Positions 1 to 13,987 are shown, counted from the first letter of the stretch. The stretch is 64,000 nucleotides of DNA from Cercophora sp. LCS_1 (GCA_036250225.1 JAPZLL010000035.1:310001-374000), one strand, 5' to 3'. Made by a program: numbers and translations. Notes: generated by a model not told the origin, from the letters alone.

Positions 1-9
1 GCAGTTTCG

Positions 10-1158
10 TTATTCTGCGAGTAGATTGCCGAGTCCGTATCTCGAGTCCGGCTCGGACAGGACCCGTTGGATCTCTGCGTCTGAGAAAACATGGTGAAAG
101 ATCTCAAAGTCTGAGGGCGCACCAGGGACCGACGAGGATGACGAACTGCCGCTGGAAGAGGACGACCTCGACTTGGACTTGGACTTGCTGGACGCGCCGC
201 CGCTGCCTCCGTTCTTGGACTTCTTGGCGAGGTCGTCCAGGATCAGCTGCGTCGTGCTCTGGCGGTCGTCCTCAAAGACAAATGCCACGTGCCGAATGCG
301 ACCACGCGTGTCTGGGTCGTAGAGGAACACCTCCCGCCACAGTTCTGCGAGCTCCTGAGGGGGATTGCGGTAGCCATTGCCCAGTCCAAAGTCGCCAATC
401 ACAATGCTTGTAAACCCATTGAAGATGCAGATGCGGAGCGCGCCCCGCAGCTTCTCCTTGACCATGTCCCGCTCGGCAGCAAACGAATACTTAGTCCCGT
501 TGTTGGTGAGCTTTGGCCAACGAGCCGGAGGGACTGAGATAACAGGGAGAGCTTGCCACTGGTCCGGCGGCAGCTTCTCATAGCGGTCATGGGGGCCGCG
601 GAAGACGACTATGCACCGGGGTCAGTCAAACAAACACAGCAGCCTGCGTGCGGGGTGACGTACCAACGTCGTTCGATATGAGAGCGGCAAAAGTTGGGAG
701 GGGGTAGTGTGTTGAGACCCGAGACCCGGGTCCTGGAGTTCCCAGGGTGGCCGAGAGCGTACTGCGCCGGCACAGGCGCTCTTCGTAGCCCGCCGCCCCG
801 GTCTCCCAGTCACCGCCAGGCCGGCCGTCATTGGCTGCGCATATGAATGGGATTGAGCATTGCGTCTCCCGCTGCCAGCCGAGCGCCCCGTCCACCGGGT
901 CGCCAACATTGACATCTGTCTCTTGTCAGTCTAGACACAAGCAAGGAGCCACTGCCGCGAATACTCACAGAATCGGGGAGGTGAGAGGTCCAAGGCTCTG
1001 CCGGGAACGTCTAGCATCTCAAGTGGACGAGCAAAGAACCAGGAAAATGTGGAAAACTGCGCTGCGTACTGCTTCCGGATCAAGGGAATGTACTGTTTCT
1101 TGGTCTCCGACGCAACCTCGGCCGGCTTAGGCTTGGACTTGGAGCTTCCTGAAGGCAT
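10..1158 (-). CDS. Microbial-type PARG (TIGR02452/DUF2263-like) protein
   Basis: Predicted poly(ADP-ribose) glycohydrolase of the microbial (macrodomain-like) type, which would remove ADP-ribose chains. Three exons in my model: 969-1158, 664-915 and 10-608, with introns of 53 and 55 bp that have GTGAGT and GTACGT donors; the spliced frame is open for 346 aa. The start at 1158 opens with MPSGSSKSKPKP. The diagnostic stretch is in exon 2: NVGDPVDGALGWQRE, then AANDGRPGGDWETG followed by GYEERLCRRSTL, the equivalent of the family's GGG..QEE..CRRS signature, with Asp where a third Gly is common and Tyr in place of the usual Gln. GFTSIVIGDFGLGNGYRNPP in exon 3 is the conserved C-terminal macrodomain-like part. 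Near the C-terminus is a Lys/Ser-rich low-complexity linker of about 30 residues. The stop lies 9 bases from the window edge, so the gene is complete. Confidence 0.85.
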
Positions 1159-2588
1159 TGTGATTGTGTAAGTCGGACAGATGCGAAGCTTCTGGTAGAG
1201 GAGGGAGGCCGGGAGGAGTGTGAGAAGTGTGCTGGAACGCGGCCACCAACCACCTCGTCGACCGGGCCGACTTTTATATCCAAACCTTCTTGGCCCCCGC
1301 CTGCAAGAGGCTTGAGAAAAAGAAACTCGCAGCCATGGAGCAGTAGAGCAGAACAAACCGGAGACCATGCCCTGTGCAACCGGCTCTGTCTCAACCTGGA
1401 ATTAACGGATATGATGTTGCTAGATCATGACCATAGACTTGATCTCCTCATACTGGCGGTCTGCAAGGATCTGGAGCAGATCCTGCAACTGCTGCTATCG
1501 TCCTACTTTGGGCCCGGGAGCATGGTTGCTGGGTCCTGCTAGGCAGCGCCTGGATAGACGCCCATGTTGGGAGCCGAAACCACTGCAATTGCCGTGTTGC
1601 AGCGCTGTGCTCACATTATCTGAGTCTCAAATCTGGTGCACCCGCATCGGAACAGCACACGGCGACGGGACCGACACACTGTGCGCTCGATTCAATCTTT
1701 GGCCGATGAGACACGGACTGACTGCCCGCCAGGTTCGAGGCGCCGGGCGATTGAGGTGCGAGACCGCAAAAAGCCAATCAAGCCAAGACATGCAAGAACA
1801 GGCAGGTGATGCTGAAGCAATCGACTGGATGGCGGCCCGCATTAGAGCAAGGAGGAGGAAAGAGGGAACCCGGCGAGCCCGGGCCACACCCAAAGGAAAC
1901 CATAACGGTACGGGTGGTTGGCGGCTCTATCATGAGATTGGGATGCAGCACTGGGGATGAGGCGGGGACGGGGAACTTGGGGCCCGGGAAGCAAAGTCCT
2001 CGGGTGGCTTGGAGTCGTCATCCACGCGTGGGAGAGCCAAGAGAAAAAAGCAAAGGGTGCAGGCATATGGAGAAAAGGAACGCATCCAATGGGCGCAAAT
2101 ACGAAGCCACCGTCTTGGGTGTTCTTCCTTGCTGTCCAGAGCTCTTTTTTTGCGCTCCCAAAAGTCAATGCTTCAGGTCGGACGGCGCTCCGGTGTGCAG
2201 GCGCTCACGCCAAGTTTGCGGGGCAGCGCCTGCCAATTATCGTTCTAGCGCACCATCCGGATCAACTAAAATTCCAACCTTCAGTGGGGTGTCGACGTTG
2301 AAGCAAGCTCAGCAAGCGGCTACAAGTCAGCTGCGCCAAGAAAATTGCACTTTTGTCCTTGACGCGACGCGGTGAAGCCATCTCCATCGCTCTCCAACCT
2401 GAGTCACCCGCTTCGCCAATCGATACCAATCTTGCTCTTCGTCACGCGTGGTACCTGTCCGCCCAATATTTGACATTGATGTCGTTCAATTAAGATTCTC
2501 CAGCCTCCGGAACGCCGCTAGCCCACTTCAGATTGCTTGAGGCCCGCTTTGCGTTGGATCCGGACGCAGGCACGAGGTGGCGGTTGAG
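1159..2588. other. Divergent intergenic region, PARG-like / AsnRS
   Basis: About 1.4 kb between two divergently transcribed genes. The open frames here overlap one another on both strands, lack family motifs and carry no convincing splice structure. Apart from the TATA element near 1271 I see nothing else to annotate; it presumably holds both promoters and leaders. Confidence 0.6.
1271..1278 (-). promoter_or_regulatory. TATA box of the PARG-like gene
   Basis: On the minus strand the sequence reads TATAAAAG, about 115 bases upstream of the start codon at 1158, a usual spacing for a fungal TATA element plus a short leader. Position and motif only; no transcript evidence. Confidence 0.5.
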
Positions 2589-4242
2589 ATGCGGCGTGCC
2601 ACTTTTGGGCTTGCTGCCCGACTACCCGGCCGCCAAGTCCTTGGTGCTCCGGTATCTCGACTCTCCTCGCCACTCCAACGGCATGGACGACGGTGTTTCT
2701 CCCAGCCCGGCCACTCGATTGCTCAGCTACTGAAATGGAAACCCACCGAGAAAGCCGAAGGTGTGGTCGTCAATGGCTTTGTTCGATCGGTGCGGTCAAC
2801 CAAGGCTCACACATTCGTTTCTCTCGGGGACGGCTCTTCGCTGGCCCCGTTGCAGGCGCTTGTCCACACCGACCGAGCCCAGGGGTGAGCGCTTGCCCGA
2901 GATGTGTGTCTCGGCTGCCTAGATGCTGACCCGGTCTGGATAGGCTTACCATCGGCGCGGCCGTCCGCCTCACCGGATCATGGGTCGCATCCCCCGGCAA
3001 TGCGCAGAGCCACGAGCTGCACGCCGCCCAGGTTGAGGTCCTGGGACCATCTGATCCCAAGGTGAGAGGGCCTTCCGTCTGGACTGCCAGAGTGACTGCT
3101 CATGCTCCCAGACTTTTCCTATACAAAAAAAGTACCAGACCTCCGAGTATCTTCGTACAATGCCGCACTTGCGGCCGAGAACCCCCATGAACGCCCTCCT
3201 GTTGAGATTGCGTTCAGATGTCATCGCCGCCCTGACTCAGTTTTTCGCGGCCCGCGCTTTCACTCAGACACACCCTCCCATCCTCACCTCGTCAGATTGT
3301 GAGGGGGCCGGTGAAGTGTTCACAGTGACCCCAGCGAGCGCAGTCGCGGGGGAAGAACCCTTCTTCCGATCAGACAAGTATCTCACCGTCTCAACCCAGC
3401 TCCACCTCGAGGCCCTTGCACAATCCGTTGGCAATGTCTGGACATTATCGCCCGTCTTTCGCGCTGAGGAGAGCGATACATCCCGACACCTTAGCGAGTT
3501 CTACATGCTAGAGGCCGAGATGAGCTTTGTAAATGACCTGGGAGCCGTCATGACCTTAGCCGAGGACATGCTGCGGTCCATCAGCACCAATCTTTACGAC
3601 AGCAGAGCGGTTCAGGAGCTTCTCACGCGCAAAGCGCACATGGGGGCCGATCTTGAATTAACAGACGTTGTCAGGGGACGCTGGGAGGGCCTGATGCAAA
3701 AATCCTGGCCCCGGATAACATACTCGGAAGCTGTCAAGATCTTGGAACAAAAGGCCGAGCTGTTCACCCTGAAACCGCAATGGGGGACAGGACTGCAGTC
3801 GGAACATGAGAAGTACCTCGCTGAATATGTGGGCGGGGGCAAAAAGCCGGTCTTCGTCACTCATTATCCCCGGGACATCAAGGCCTTCTACATGCTCGAG
3901 GGGTCGTCGTCGAGCCCTGACCTTGCAACGGTCGAGTGTTTCGACCTCCTGGTTCCTGAGTACTGCGAAATCGCAGGAGGGTCCATGCGCGAGCACCGTC
4001 TGGAGCGTCTCGTGGAAGCCATGAGGCGCCACGGCGTGACGAAGCCATTGCCGGACGGAAACGGGGGACATCCCGGCGAGGCCGGCGCGCTGGAGTGGTA
4101 CGTGGACCTCCGCCGATGGGGGTGCCCTCCCCACGGTGGTTTCGGTCTGGGCTTCGATCGGCTGCTCAGCTACCTGTCTGGCGTCCAAACTGTCCGGGAC
4201 ATTGTCGCCTTCCCACGTTGGTTTGGCCGCTGCGACTGTTGA
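2589..4242 (+). CDS. SLM5: Asparaginyl-tRNA synthetase, mitochondrial
   Basis: Class II aminoacyl-tRNA synthetase that charges tRNA-Asn in mitochondria. Exons 2589-2884, 2944-3061 and 3112-4242 give 514 aa. The N-terminus (MRRATFGLAARLPGRQ) is Arg-rich with no acidic residues, as expected for a mitochondrial presequence. An OB-fold anticodon-binding domain follows (about residues 55-140, with VNGFVRSVRSTKAHTFVSL). The linker FPIQKKYQTSEYLRTMPHLR spans the second splice junction and is a hallmark of AsnRS. Motif 2 is FRAEESDTSRHLSEF (about residue 255) and motif 3 is GFGLGFDRLL (about residue 481). The length fits fungal mitochondrial AsnRS and is shorter than the cytosolic enzyme. The first in-frame ATG, 12 bases after a GTG, was chosen as start. 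Symbol taken from the yeast orthologue. Confidence 0.93.
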
Positions 4243-7200
4243 ATAAACCACCCGTCCCAGTAACAACGGCATCCTGTGCGACTTGCTGCCGTGATCGTCA
4301 AGGCTTGCCTACCTTGGATACGGAGAGCCGCCTGGTGGCACTATGCACCGCAGGATCGGACTCGACCCCAAGCCCGGTCCAGCCTTGACCGGTATCCTCC
4401 AATGTCTTGCGACGCAGCACAATCGGTGATGCCTGCATCTGACAGATTGACACGGCTTGGACACGCCAATTTGCAATGTGCGACGCCTCTCGCCTTACGG
4501 CCTTACCTGCATGTGATCTGTGTCCCTGGTCCCCTGCTATATACGCCCGCGGGTGCTCGTCGCCGCGGATGCGTGCAGGAACGTTCTGGACGCGCTCGAT
4601 ACCCTCGCAGAACACGATGACTAGGCCGCCTCGGTCCCTGCTCATCAGCCTGCCCATCGGCCTCCATCCACGGCTACGTCAGACTTGGACCCTGAATTCT
4701 TCACCGCGTCTCAGACGCCTGACACGCCGCCACGCGGGCCAAATTGCGTCGGACATGGTGCGAGGTCTCCACGAGGGTTCCGGTCTGTTTTTCCCTGTCA
4801 GATCGATCACGACTGGAGACGAGGTTTCCGATATTGTCGTGTATTTGACAGGCCATCCTCATTCAATCACTAAACACCTCACTCCATAATTGCTTTCCTC
4901 GTTGCTCACCGGTCCTGCGCGTTTAATGTCATGTTGCACTAGCTGACCTCAACACCGGCTACAGACTGGCTAGATAGGTGGCCCGGTGAGTGGTCTCGGT
5001 GCTCAACACACTGTCCTTTACCCGGGTTCGTGATTCCACCATGACTCTCTAACGTCCGTAGGTTTTTCCACATGGCAGCGCTCTCTCACTCACCGAACTG
5101 GCATGTCAAGGTCATCTCAGCATTACGACCATCTAAAGCTTGTCAAGCACAATAAACTCGATAAACTCCAATTGTTAGCAACAAGGACTGCCCCTGTTCC
5201 TCAACCAGCGTCCCCATGAGTGCACCATCACGAGTGCATCCGGCATCCCCTTCATTACGGCCCACGGACAAGGTTGCTGATCAGTCCGACCGACCGACCG
5301 AACATCACCTCCGCCAACCTCCCTCGCCAGCGGTACAAGATTAACACCGCTGGGCCTCAGTGCTCAACCGCCTTGTGCATCGGTATCGACCAGTAATCGA
5401 TGTCGACGCCCCCGTTCACTTTACAGGACTACACTATCGTTAATATTTACGCGGTCCCTCGGGCTCGTCTCGGCATCTCACCCGCCTCTGGCTATCCGCC
5501 AACCGGATATGGTGTGAGCAACAAAGCTGCGGACAGTTGGTTCGACCCAGCCGGGGCCAGTACCGGCACGGGAAAAGGGGGGAAGTGCGTCGCTTAAGGT
5601 TGGGTTAATATGTTATATGCCGGCGACAACCTTACCCAGACTGAAGGGACTTTGTGGCGCCGCCCGCGGGCTTGGACGATCTATCTAGCAGCGTGCGTGC
5701 GCTTGTGATGCCCCGGGTTCATGACAATCTCGCCAAAGAGCCGCCGCCGGGTTTGACACACGCCGCTTGGCGTTGTTTGGTCGACAATATGCGGCGTCTC
5801 GATACGGCATATTGCCAAGCTGTCCAACGCTTTCGGGGCCGAGCCTTTTCCTGGGACTTATCCGCGCATTGAGCAAACAACGCGCACCGGGTGCGCGGGC
5901 TGCGATCGGCTCAACTCCTCCTGTCAGTATCGTTCTACACGGGGCCAGTCCCACAATCCCTAGGGATCTCGGGCGGACTTGTGGTCATCGGTAACAGTCA
6001 CACAACGGCAACCTTCGGCGGAAGCGCAACCTGGACGAGGGCCAAGTCACATCGGCAGGAACAGCAGACGGGACCACAGCGTTCCGTGCAACTCTCCGTC
6101 GGCGGCTCTCCCAAGTCCTAGGAGTAGTCTCGCCGAGCGGCACAGTATTCACAGTAGCAACAAGACGCCGCAACGCTGTCATCGCAACGCCGGATCCTCC
6201 CCAAAACCTGCTCAGGCACAAGAGCGGACTCTTAGGGCCAAGTCGGGCCAAGTCACAAGCGGCGTGATTCCAGAACCGCTTGGCCCTCCCTGCACGTCTT
6301 GCAATAACGTTATTGTGCCCCGTCAAGTACGGGGCGGCCCAGTTACCGTGGGAGCGAGGCGAAGAGGCTTGGCCAGAGAGGCTGTATAGTGACTTCTGTC
6401 CGGGGCTCACAGCGGTTGGTCGCCCTTGAACCGGTGGGAAAACATCAGCCAAGCAATTCCAATATCCTTGGCGGTGACGCCTCTGCAGTGCCAAGCACCA
6501 CATGCGCTCCAAAATGCCACCGAGGATGCGATCACGAGCAGGTCGCCAGGTTTTCGGCGTGGCGTTCTTGTTATCTCTTCGAGCCACCGAGCCTGTGTGT
6601 GGAGGACAATGATACTGACGGTACCCACACTAAGCACACCTCTCTCGTGGGCACGTTTCGCGAAGCTTGCTTGGACAGTGATCATTGCTTGTTCCGAGGC
6701 CCCGGTCGAGCCTTTGTTGAACGAAGCTTCTGCGGCTCGTGGCCAAACCCACAGGCCGGTGTGGGGAGAGTGGGAAAGGAAAAAGGCTTGGTGTCCCGTG
6801 GCCAAGCGCCCGCTAGAGCAAATGGCATTATGCAGCGTCCTTGGGTCTTGGGGGTGCCTGTGCCGCCCAGTGGGTTTGTCACTCGTCTTCCATGTCACGC
6901 GATTTTGACATGATTTTAACTTGGCACCATTTGCATTATAGCACCCGGGTACCCCACTTTTTTTTTTCCTTCAAGGCCACATCGCCTTTTTGTTACCTCT
7001 CTCTTGTGTCATGTCGGCATGGTGGTTCAAGGGGTGGGTGGGCAGGCGTGTGTGTGTGTCGCGATTCCTAACACAATTTGCAGGGAAAGTCGAGGCGGAG
7101 GATCAGAGCGGTTTGTGGGTGTCAGGAAGGTGGAGAGCGTCGCACAAAGTTTGGCGATTAGGTTGATCCGATTTTGCCGAACCTTGCAACTCATTCCCCA

Positions 7201-10200
7201 CCCCTCCCTTGTTGGCGCCCCTGTCGTTGGGTGCCACACTTCGCCATCCCATCCATCCCCCATCCCATCATTCTTGGCGGTCGCGAGCAAAGACAGGTAA
7301 AAGCCCTGACTCAACTCTTTTGGGACCGTTGGCCGAAGATGTGACGCGTCAGCGGCCCGTTATCGTCTCATGGCCCGTTTCTCCTTGCTTTCTAGGCCGA
7401 TGGCATGCTACGCAAAGCGTGCCAACTATCGACAAGCCCCTCGGCATCTCTACCTGGTACTGATGGACCGGTCTAGATATCTAAAGTACAAGTGCAGTAA
7501 TAAAGAGGCGTGGTATAAAATGTTTGTCGCCGCATAATTTCTTGTCCGCAGAGCAAAGTGCCGAAGCATAGAAAGAACCCCACTCGACGGATGCTGCGGC
7601 TCTCTCTGCTTTCTTTTTCTCACTCAATTCTCTGTTTTTTGTGACAAGTCAACAAAAATTGGTGGCAACTATCAGCTGAGTGAGTCAGTTGGCCGAAACA
7701 CTGGCCTCTTCTGTGGATGAACAAACGGGAACAACAGGCACAGAAAAGGGAACGTGGATTGAACCGGCCAACCCCACCGCCAAGAATCGATGGTCCCACC
7801 GCGGGCCACTCTCCTTCGACTTCTTGGCTGGCCGGCTGACTTGGTGCGGTTCCGTCCATCCTCGGCGAATGCCAACCCCAGCAAACCGCCATGCGAGGCG
7901 CTCGTTTGATTGCGCACTAAACGCTTGTGAATTAAGCTTAAGCGGGCGTCGGGGGTGTGGGAGAGGGGCCCTTGGACATTGCTCGGGATTTGGGGGCGGG
8001 CGGGAACGAGGAACAGTCCGAGACTCTCTTTTCTTCTTTCTCAACCTTCTCCCCTTTTCCTTGCACACCTCGTGGTTGCGCCTGGGAGGGAACCCGCCCG
8101 CAAGAGTGATAAGTTCATACACTTTTCCTGATGCGGTAATGCTATATTTGACGTTTGCGGGTTAAACTAGGCACACCGATGACTTGACCACAATCTTGCA
8201 GGGTACGCAGGAAAAGCAAACAGGTCAGCACAAGGTCGATGCATGACCTTTTTTTCTGTCGCTCTCTTCCTCCAGTTTGCCCGGCAATTACATACTTTTA
8301 TCTGTTGATTTGGTAATCAACTCCTCTGGTTGACAACAGGTATTGCATCTGCCAAGCCAACCTGCCCACAGTGCCAGTCGTGTTTTTGTGCTTGGCGACC
8401 CCCCCTTTTGTCGCCTGTCTCTCCGGAGCCAGCGAGTCAGATAAAACTATCTTCCCGGGATTAGTTTTCGGATAGACGCCAATCCAAACGGATCACGCGG
8501 GACGCAAGTGGTTGAGAAATGAAGAAGTTTGCGGTCTCGAAAATTCCCCACTGTCATCCACCCAACTTGATGCAGCGCAACCCTGCGCATCACTTTCTTC
8601 AGCTGCTTCGCGGCGTTCGAGAAGCTCGGGTTGCACCCACCCGCCCACCCACAGATTGGTCAACTCGTCGCTCGCCGCCAGGTTTAACTTGCTTGGTTCG
8701 GCCAAGATCCAGAGCCAACAAGCCATCTATCATTTGTTTCCAAGATTCTTGGCCCGGTGCCATGTGTAGAGTATTTGCCCCAACCACCCCACCAACTGGT
8801 GCGAGCGAGAGAGGGAGCATGAGGAGGAAAAGAGGCCAAGAGATCCTGAGCTCCTTGGCTACACTTGGCCGTTTGCTCGGGTTGGCGTGATCGGATAGAG
8901 GTAACCGACCTACCGGAAACATACCTACACGCCGAAAGATGGGGTTGCCTTTCAGCTTCGATGAGAAAAGGAGTTGTTCGTAAAAACCCCCGTCGGGTTT
9001 AGCATACAGAGGAACGAAAAAAAAAAAATCCGAGCTGTCGAATCCGAGCCACCAGGTGGTGCCGCGAATGCACAGCACGGGTACTACGTCGGCTACGCCC
9101 TTCCTCTTTTGTGTACAGTGCCATCTTGTTGCTGAGCGCAGCGCATGCTCTCTCCCACTGTAGGGTCGGTGCTTTTCGGGGTGGAAGAATAAGACCGGGT
9201 TACGTTGACCGATTTGCTTTCCCGTTTCGGCGCACACGTTTTTTTTTTTTTGCAGGCTTGTGGTCTAGGCAAAGCAAGCAAAGCAGAGGAAGGCGGTACC
9301 AAACTGCGGAACGAGCCACCGATCCCGTTGGATTTAGGTTGGCGGAGAGGCAATCCTTCAGCTGGCTGACATACCACGCTTACGAGGAACCGTGCAGGGC
9401 GGTCAATGGCCAGGGAAAAACAAAAGGGGAGAAAGGGCTCTTTTCCTTTGGGGTTTTTGCTTTTCCCGTCCTTGCAGCCTTCCATTGGATCTGCAATGGC
9501 ACGCCAGCGGTGAGGCAAGAACCCCCCTGGTGGTGTGTGCGGATCCGTGTTTGTGTGCTTACCCTGGCTCCGAGGGATCGGGATGCGGGAGACGGATCCG
9601 AAGGACGGGAGTTGGAGACAAGCAAACATCAGTTGGAGAGGGCGCGGTTGGAGGCTCTCGCACTCTTCGAGTCGGAGTCGTGGGAAAGAGGGGACGAAAA
9701 GCGACGTCAGAGTTGTGGATGGACAGAGACAGTCAATTTGTTGGACTGCCTTGTGAGGCACATTGAGCGATTGGAACCTTCTGCTTCGGGACAGGGGGAC
9801 GGAGGGTCAGAAAAAGGAATGTGCGGTGTCGTTGGTATTTTTGGGGCTGTGCTGGGGGAGCTTCCCGTCCATCCAGGGTTAACCTTAAACAAACGGCATG
9901 CTTTCCCGCCTGCCCTGGCTGTTGGCGCTGCCCTTGGCTTGCTCCTTCCCTGCTACGGCGGGGCTGATTGAGTGGCTGGCTGGCTACTTCAGAAAGCAGC
10001 CTGCTGAATGGAAACTGCCTGTTTGCTGGCCTTCCGATGGATTTCGGATTTGCGAGTTTGAACCAGAGGCTGGCTGGGAAGCACAGAGTCATGTTTGTGA
10101 TTCGTTTTGTAGTCCTCTCACATTCATTGCCTCCCTCGCTGCTAAATGTAAGCGAGGGCAGGCGATTGGGTCCCGGCATGACGGGCGCTTGGTGTGGCAG

Positions 10201-13200
10201 CCGAAGAAGGGGGTGTGCTGTCATCTCACATCTCACACGTCGAAACTTGGAATCGTTAGCTTGATTGAAGCCCGCAAGGAAAACCCATGCGCCCTGTCTT
10301 TTGTCCTGTCGGCGTTCGCTTGCCAGAAGGGTGCAATCGCGCGCGCGTGCCACGCTACCAATCCCTCCCATGACTAAGGAGGCTCGCAACATGCATGTCA
10401 CCCCGAGTCAGCTGCCCCCACTTGGCCTTTCCCAACGGGAATCGCAAAATGGAATCCGTGTGTCAGAGCCAACGGCATTTTTGGACATGGGAAGGCAGAA
10501 AGTAGGCGCAATTGTACCATTTTGTGCGGCCTGTCTCTTCTTATCTGCGGCGAAGGTGCCTGCAGAAAACCCCGCGCGGGCAAACAGCGTCGCACACCGC
10601 TGCAGAGTCAGCAAAAATGCTTCACTGCCCGATGTCTGATGCGATTTGATTGATGGCACACGCCCGCGTGAGGCCGACCCGCTGTGAGACTGGGGGGATC
10701 GGGCAGGGACAAGGCCCGGAGGATCACAACGCTTAAAATCATGCTTAACTAACGCTTTGCTTGGCAGGAATGCAAATCTCACATCAGCCAAATCGTGCAC
10801 TTTTCTGGGTTCCAGATCTCTTCAAAATTCGTCGGATTGTGTTTCCGGGCATGGGATTATTCGAGACCCGAGGTGAGTGCATTTTCGAAGGTCAGCAGGC
10901 GTCGCCCCAGGGAATTGAGTTTGTGCGTGGAGCCTCGAGGGCGTCGCGCCTGCCAGACCGATTACTTTCGGGTTCTACCAGTTCGGATCCGCATAACCGT
11001 GCATCCTGCCAGCGAATCCGTTCGGTTTAGGGTTGACGATCGCCAACTCTGTTCTCTCCACCGGGAGTTGGATCGTCCTTGGCCTGATGCTCGCTTTGTG
11101 CCACTTTGACAGAGATCGTCGGGATGCTTCATTGTTGACTCGCGGGCAGCTAGAAAAAGGAAGCATTTCGTAATAACGGAGCATCTCCCGCCCACGCTGG
11201 CTGACTGTGCTGAAGCAAGACTTTTGGCGTGGACCTTGCATCGATGGCCCAGCCACCGAGGGTTTGGCAGCCGAAGACCAATGTCACAGATCGGCGGCTG
11301 TCATCATCGATCAGCAGGACTGCCGTTGAACTGTTTCAAAACGCCGGCGATGCTCCCGTGGGCTTTGTTGAGGTTGGCTTCTTTGACGTATCGCCCTGAC
11401 ACACAGCAGCCAACGGATATTAGGCCTCGATCTCCGCCCACTGTGCAGGTATCCGCTGGCGGTCGAGTCAAAACCACAAGTCACTTTCCAGGGCTCCACC
11501 GCCGTGACAGACAAACGGGTGCCACCCTCCCGCAAATGTGCCCCGTAACACGGTAACGGCCGGGCGGCCATTTCATGGCATCCCGGTCCACAACCCCGGC
11601 AAAAGCGCCGGCTGACCTGTTGAAACGGCAGGTCGGCCCCGGGGCTGCCCTCTGGCTGGCTGGCTCCCCAGCGATGCCGACTTACCCGCTCCCCTCCATG
11701 GGCTGTCTCTCGGAGGATGCGAATACGATTTACCGAAAGATTCGGCTCTCAATTGGATGACAACATTGTCGGATGGGCATCCCAAGCACACTCCAGCCCC
11801 GCCATGTGACCCTGAATGTGCGACACCGACTTGCAGGCTGGTACCTTCTGCTGAGGCACAAGGGCCGGTGTCACCAACCCACTCCCAGTGGAGATTCATG
11901 CGCTGTCCCGGTACTCTTCCCAGCTGCATCGAGATTGCTGGGCCGGCATTTGTTTTCCTCGCAGTTGTGTGGACGGGAGGATGCCGCATCTCAGCCGGCG
12001 CCGTGAGATTAACCCATCTCGCTGGGGGCGAACCGAACAGACAAACAGCGGTAGAGTAATTTGTGTAGGTTACGTCTTGTCGTTTGCATAACGCCCTGGG
12101 CGGGCATCTATCTGCCAAGTCTTTGATTGAGTCAAGCTCGCAGGATGATGGAGGGTGTCGTGGTGAATTAAGCTTGAATTTTTTTTTAAATTCCCATGGC
12201 AAATCCGTGGGCAAGGGATGCCCAGCTGGCAGCCAAGATCCCAAGATGCTGCCGCCGTCCATCGCTTGGACCAAGACAATGAGCGATCAGGAGCGGGTCA
12301 CTGGGACGCCAACAAAATACCAAGAATACCAAGGCTTGGGCAAGGCTCGACGGTCAGCTTCTGATACGTAACATATTGCTGGCACATTTTGCTTCTCCGG
12401 CGGGCGTACGCAGCGAGGCTGTCGAGTGGTAAAGCTTGAAAAAAAAAAAAAAAAAGTCGAGAGAGGGTTCGACGCTAATGTCTAATGTGTGCCAATCCCG
12501 AAATTCACAACACACAACGTTTCCAGCTCTGTGTGAGAAAGACACGGTGGCACCCAGCACTCCCCACAAACTCAGTCTTGACAGCACCTGGATGCGGACG
12601 CTAGGCAACTAAACTCAAAGAAGGCGATGCCGTCGAAGGAAGCGCCAAGTCAAAGGCTAACACAATGGTGGGTTGTTGGTTCAAGCAGCAAATATTGATA
12701 AGCTTGCGTGCCCGTCCCCTGTGACTCTAGCCAGCCCGGCGTCTGAAGAGGCAGCTGACTGCCAAGGGCGGTGCTTTGGGCTTTGCGTTATTTGTCTTGG
12801 CTTTTTTCCTGCAGACGACCACGGTCGACACTTCCTGCCCCAGCGAGAGCCCCTGCCCCAACTCCCACATTCCGACAATGCGCCATTGGCCTGCATCGTC
12901 ATCGACCTGCAGGCGACCTTATTTCCACTTTAAAATCAGCCCGATAACTCTAAACACCGAACCCGAGAACCACCAAGGCAGTCCGCCCTGCTCCTGCCAC
13001 GCCCGTTAAAAGGTACCTCCCGCCGAAACACCCGCGCCCCCGTCTGTTCCTGCCGAATTCCAATCCCAAGTGGCCGTGGCTTTGTCTCAAAAAGTCGACC
13101 GCTTTGCCAGAAGCCCGAGTGACGGACGACAAAGAAGATCACGCTTCAAACGCCCGCGGCAAACGCCATTTCATCGCGCAACGAACCTTGACGACCCGAT

Positions 13201-13902
13201 GACCCGAGCGGATCAGGATTGCTGATTTTTGAGATTGTTGATATCTTTTGGGCGCTGGTATGTGGCCAACTTTTTTTTCCTGTTCACCCGAGACGCCATC
13301 CCCAGCCGTAGTTTGCGGTGCGGTGGCAATGGCTTGAATGACAGCCGGTGGACGATGGGCGGACCGGCTCTGCAAGCGCAGAGCTAGGCAGGTCGCTGCA
13401 ACTCAATTCGGTGGTAGTGTCTGCCTGGCCAACGGAAGCTTTACGCGCATACGTCTGTGGATCTCCCGGCATTCTCGAAGGATCAGTCGGATATGGGTGG
13501 GCTGTGTCGTCTCAGAGTCGCCTTTTGGTGCCCCTGGGGGCCGGCCGCTCAAGCATTTTTGGGAATAAGCTTCTGTCACATCAGTCGCATTTGCGCGTCG
13601 TTCGCACTCGCAACTGCTCACCACAGGCTAACATTGCCCACTGCCAAGACCCCAGCATCCCCTACATCCCCGCCTTCCCCACGTCGCGACGTCTCAGCCT
13701 GTCCCAACGGCCTCATACCGCATCGATTAGACTTGCTGTTTTGACTGATTAGCTCCCAAGGATATCCCCGTCCTGGACAACCCCGGTTTCGCCGAGTGGG
13801 GACACATCGCATCCACCGCATCATCAAGCAAGCCACGGCCCCCTCGGCTCCCCAAAAACGGGCATCGTTACCGACCCAGCACCAACCTTATCCCGAGTCT
13901 GA

Positions 13903-13929
13903 ATGGTGGATCTGCCGAGCCAGCTTTAA
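13903..13929 (+). promoter_or_regulatory. Upstream ORF 1 (8 codons) in the Pac2-like leader
   Basis: ATG at 13903 opens an 8-residue frame (MVDLPSQL) that stops at 13929, 68 bases before the main start codon. It is a uORF only if transcription starts upstream of 13903, which is likely but not shown. Confidence 0.4.
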
Positions 13930-13960
13930 AAGGTTGCTGCCTCCCCCGCCCTGGCCTTTG

Positions 13961-13987
13961 ATGCCGAAGCAGTCGTTTCTCTCTTGA
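13961..13987 (+). promoter_or_regulatory. Upstream ORF 2 (8 codons) just before the main ATG
   Basis: ATG at 13961 opens an 8-residue frame (MPKQSFLS) ending at 13987, only 10 bases before the main ATG at 13998. The gap is short enough to make reinitiation at the main start inefficient, so if the transcript includes it, this uORF would be expected to reduce or condition translation. Confidence 0.45.

Noticed and set aside
5985..6587. 200-codon minus-strand open frame
   Set aside because: Arg/Trp/Cys-rich composition, no family pattern, and overlapping frames on the plus strand; no splice context.
9111..9971. 286-codon plus-strand open frame in the gene-poor region
   Set aside because: Low-complexity translation with poly-Phe from a T tract, no domain, no conserved-looking blocks, and equally long frames overlap on the other strand; typical of GC-rich non-coding DNA.
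12927..12933. TTAAAGT on the minus strand, matching the core of the WOPR-protein binding site, about 1.07 kb upstream of the Pac2-like gene
   Set aside because: A single 7-mer match is expected by chance about once in 10 kb counting both strands, so it is not evidence of autoregulation.
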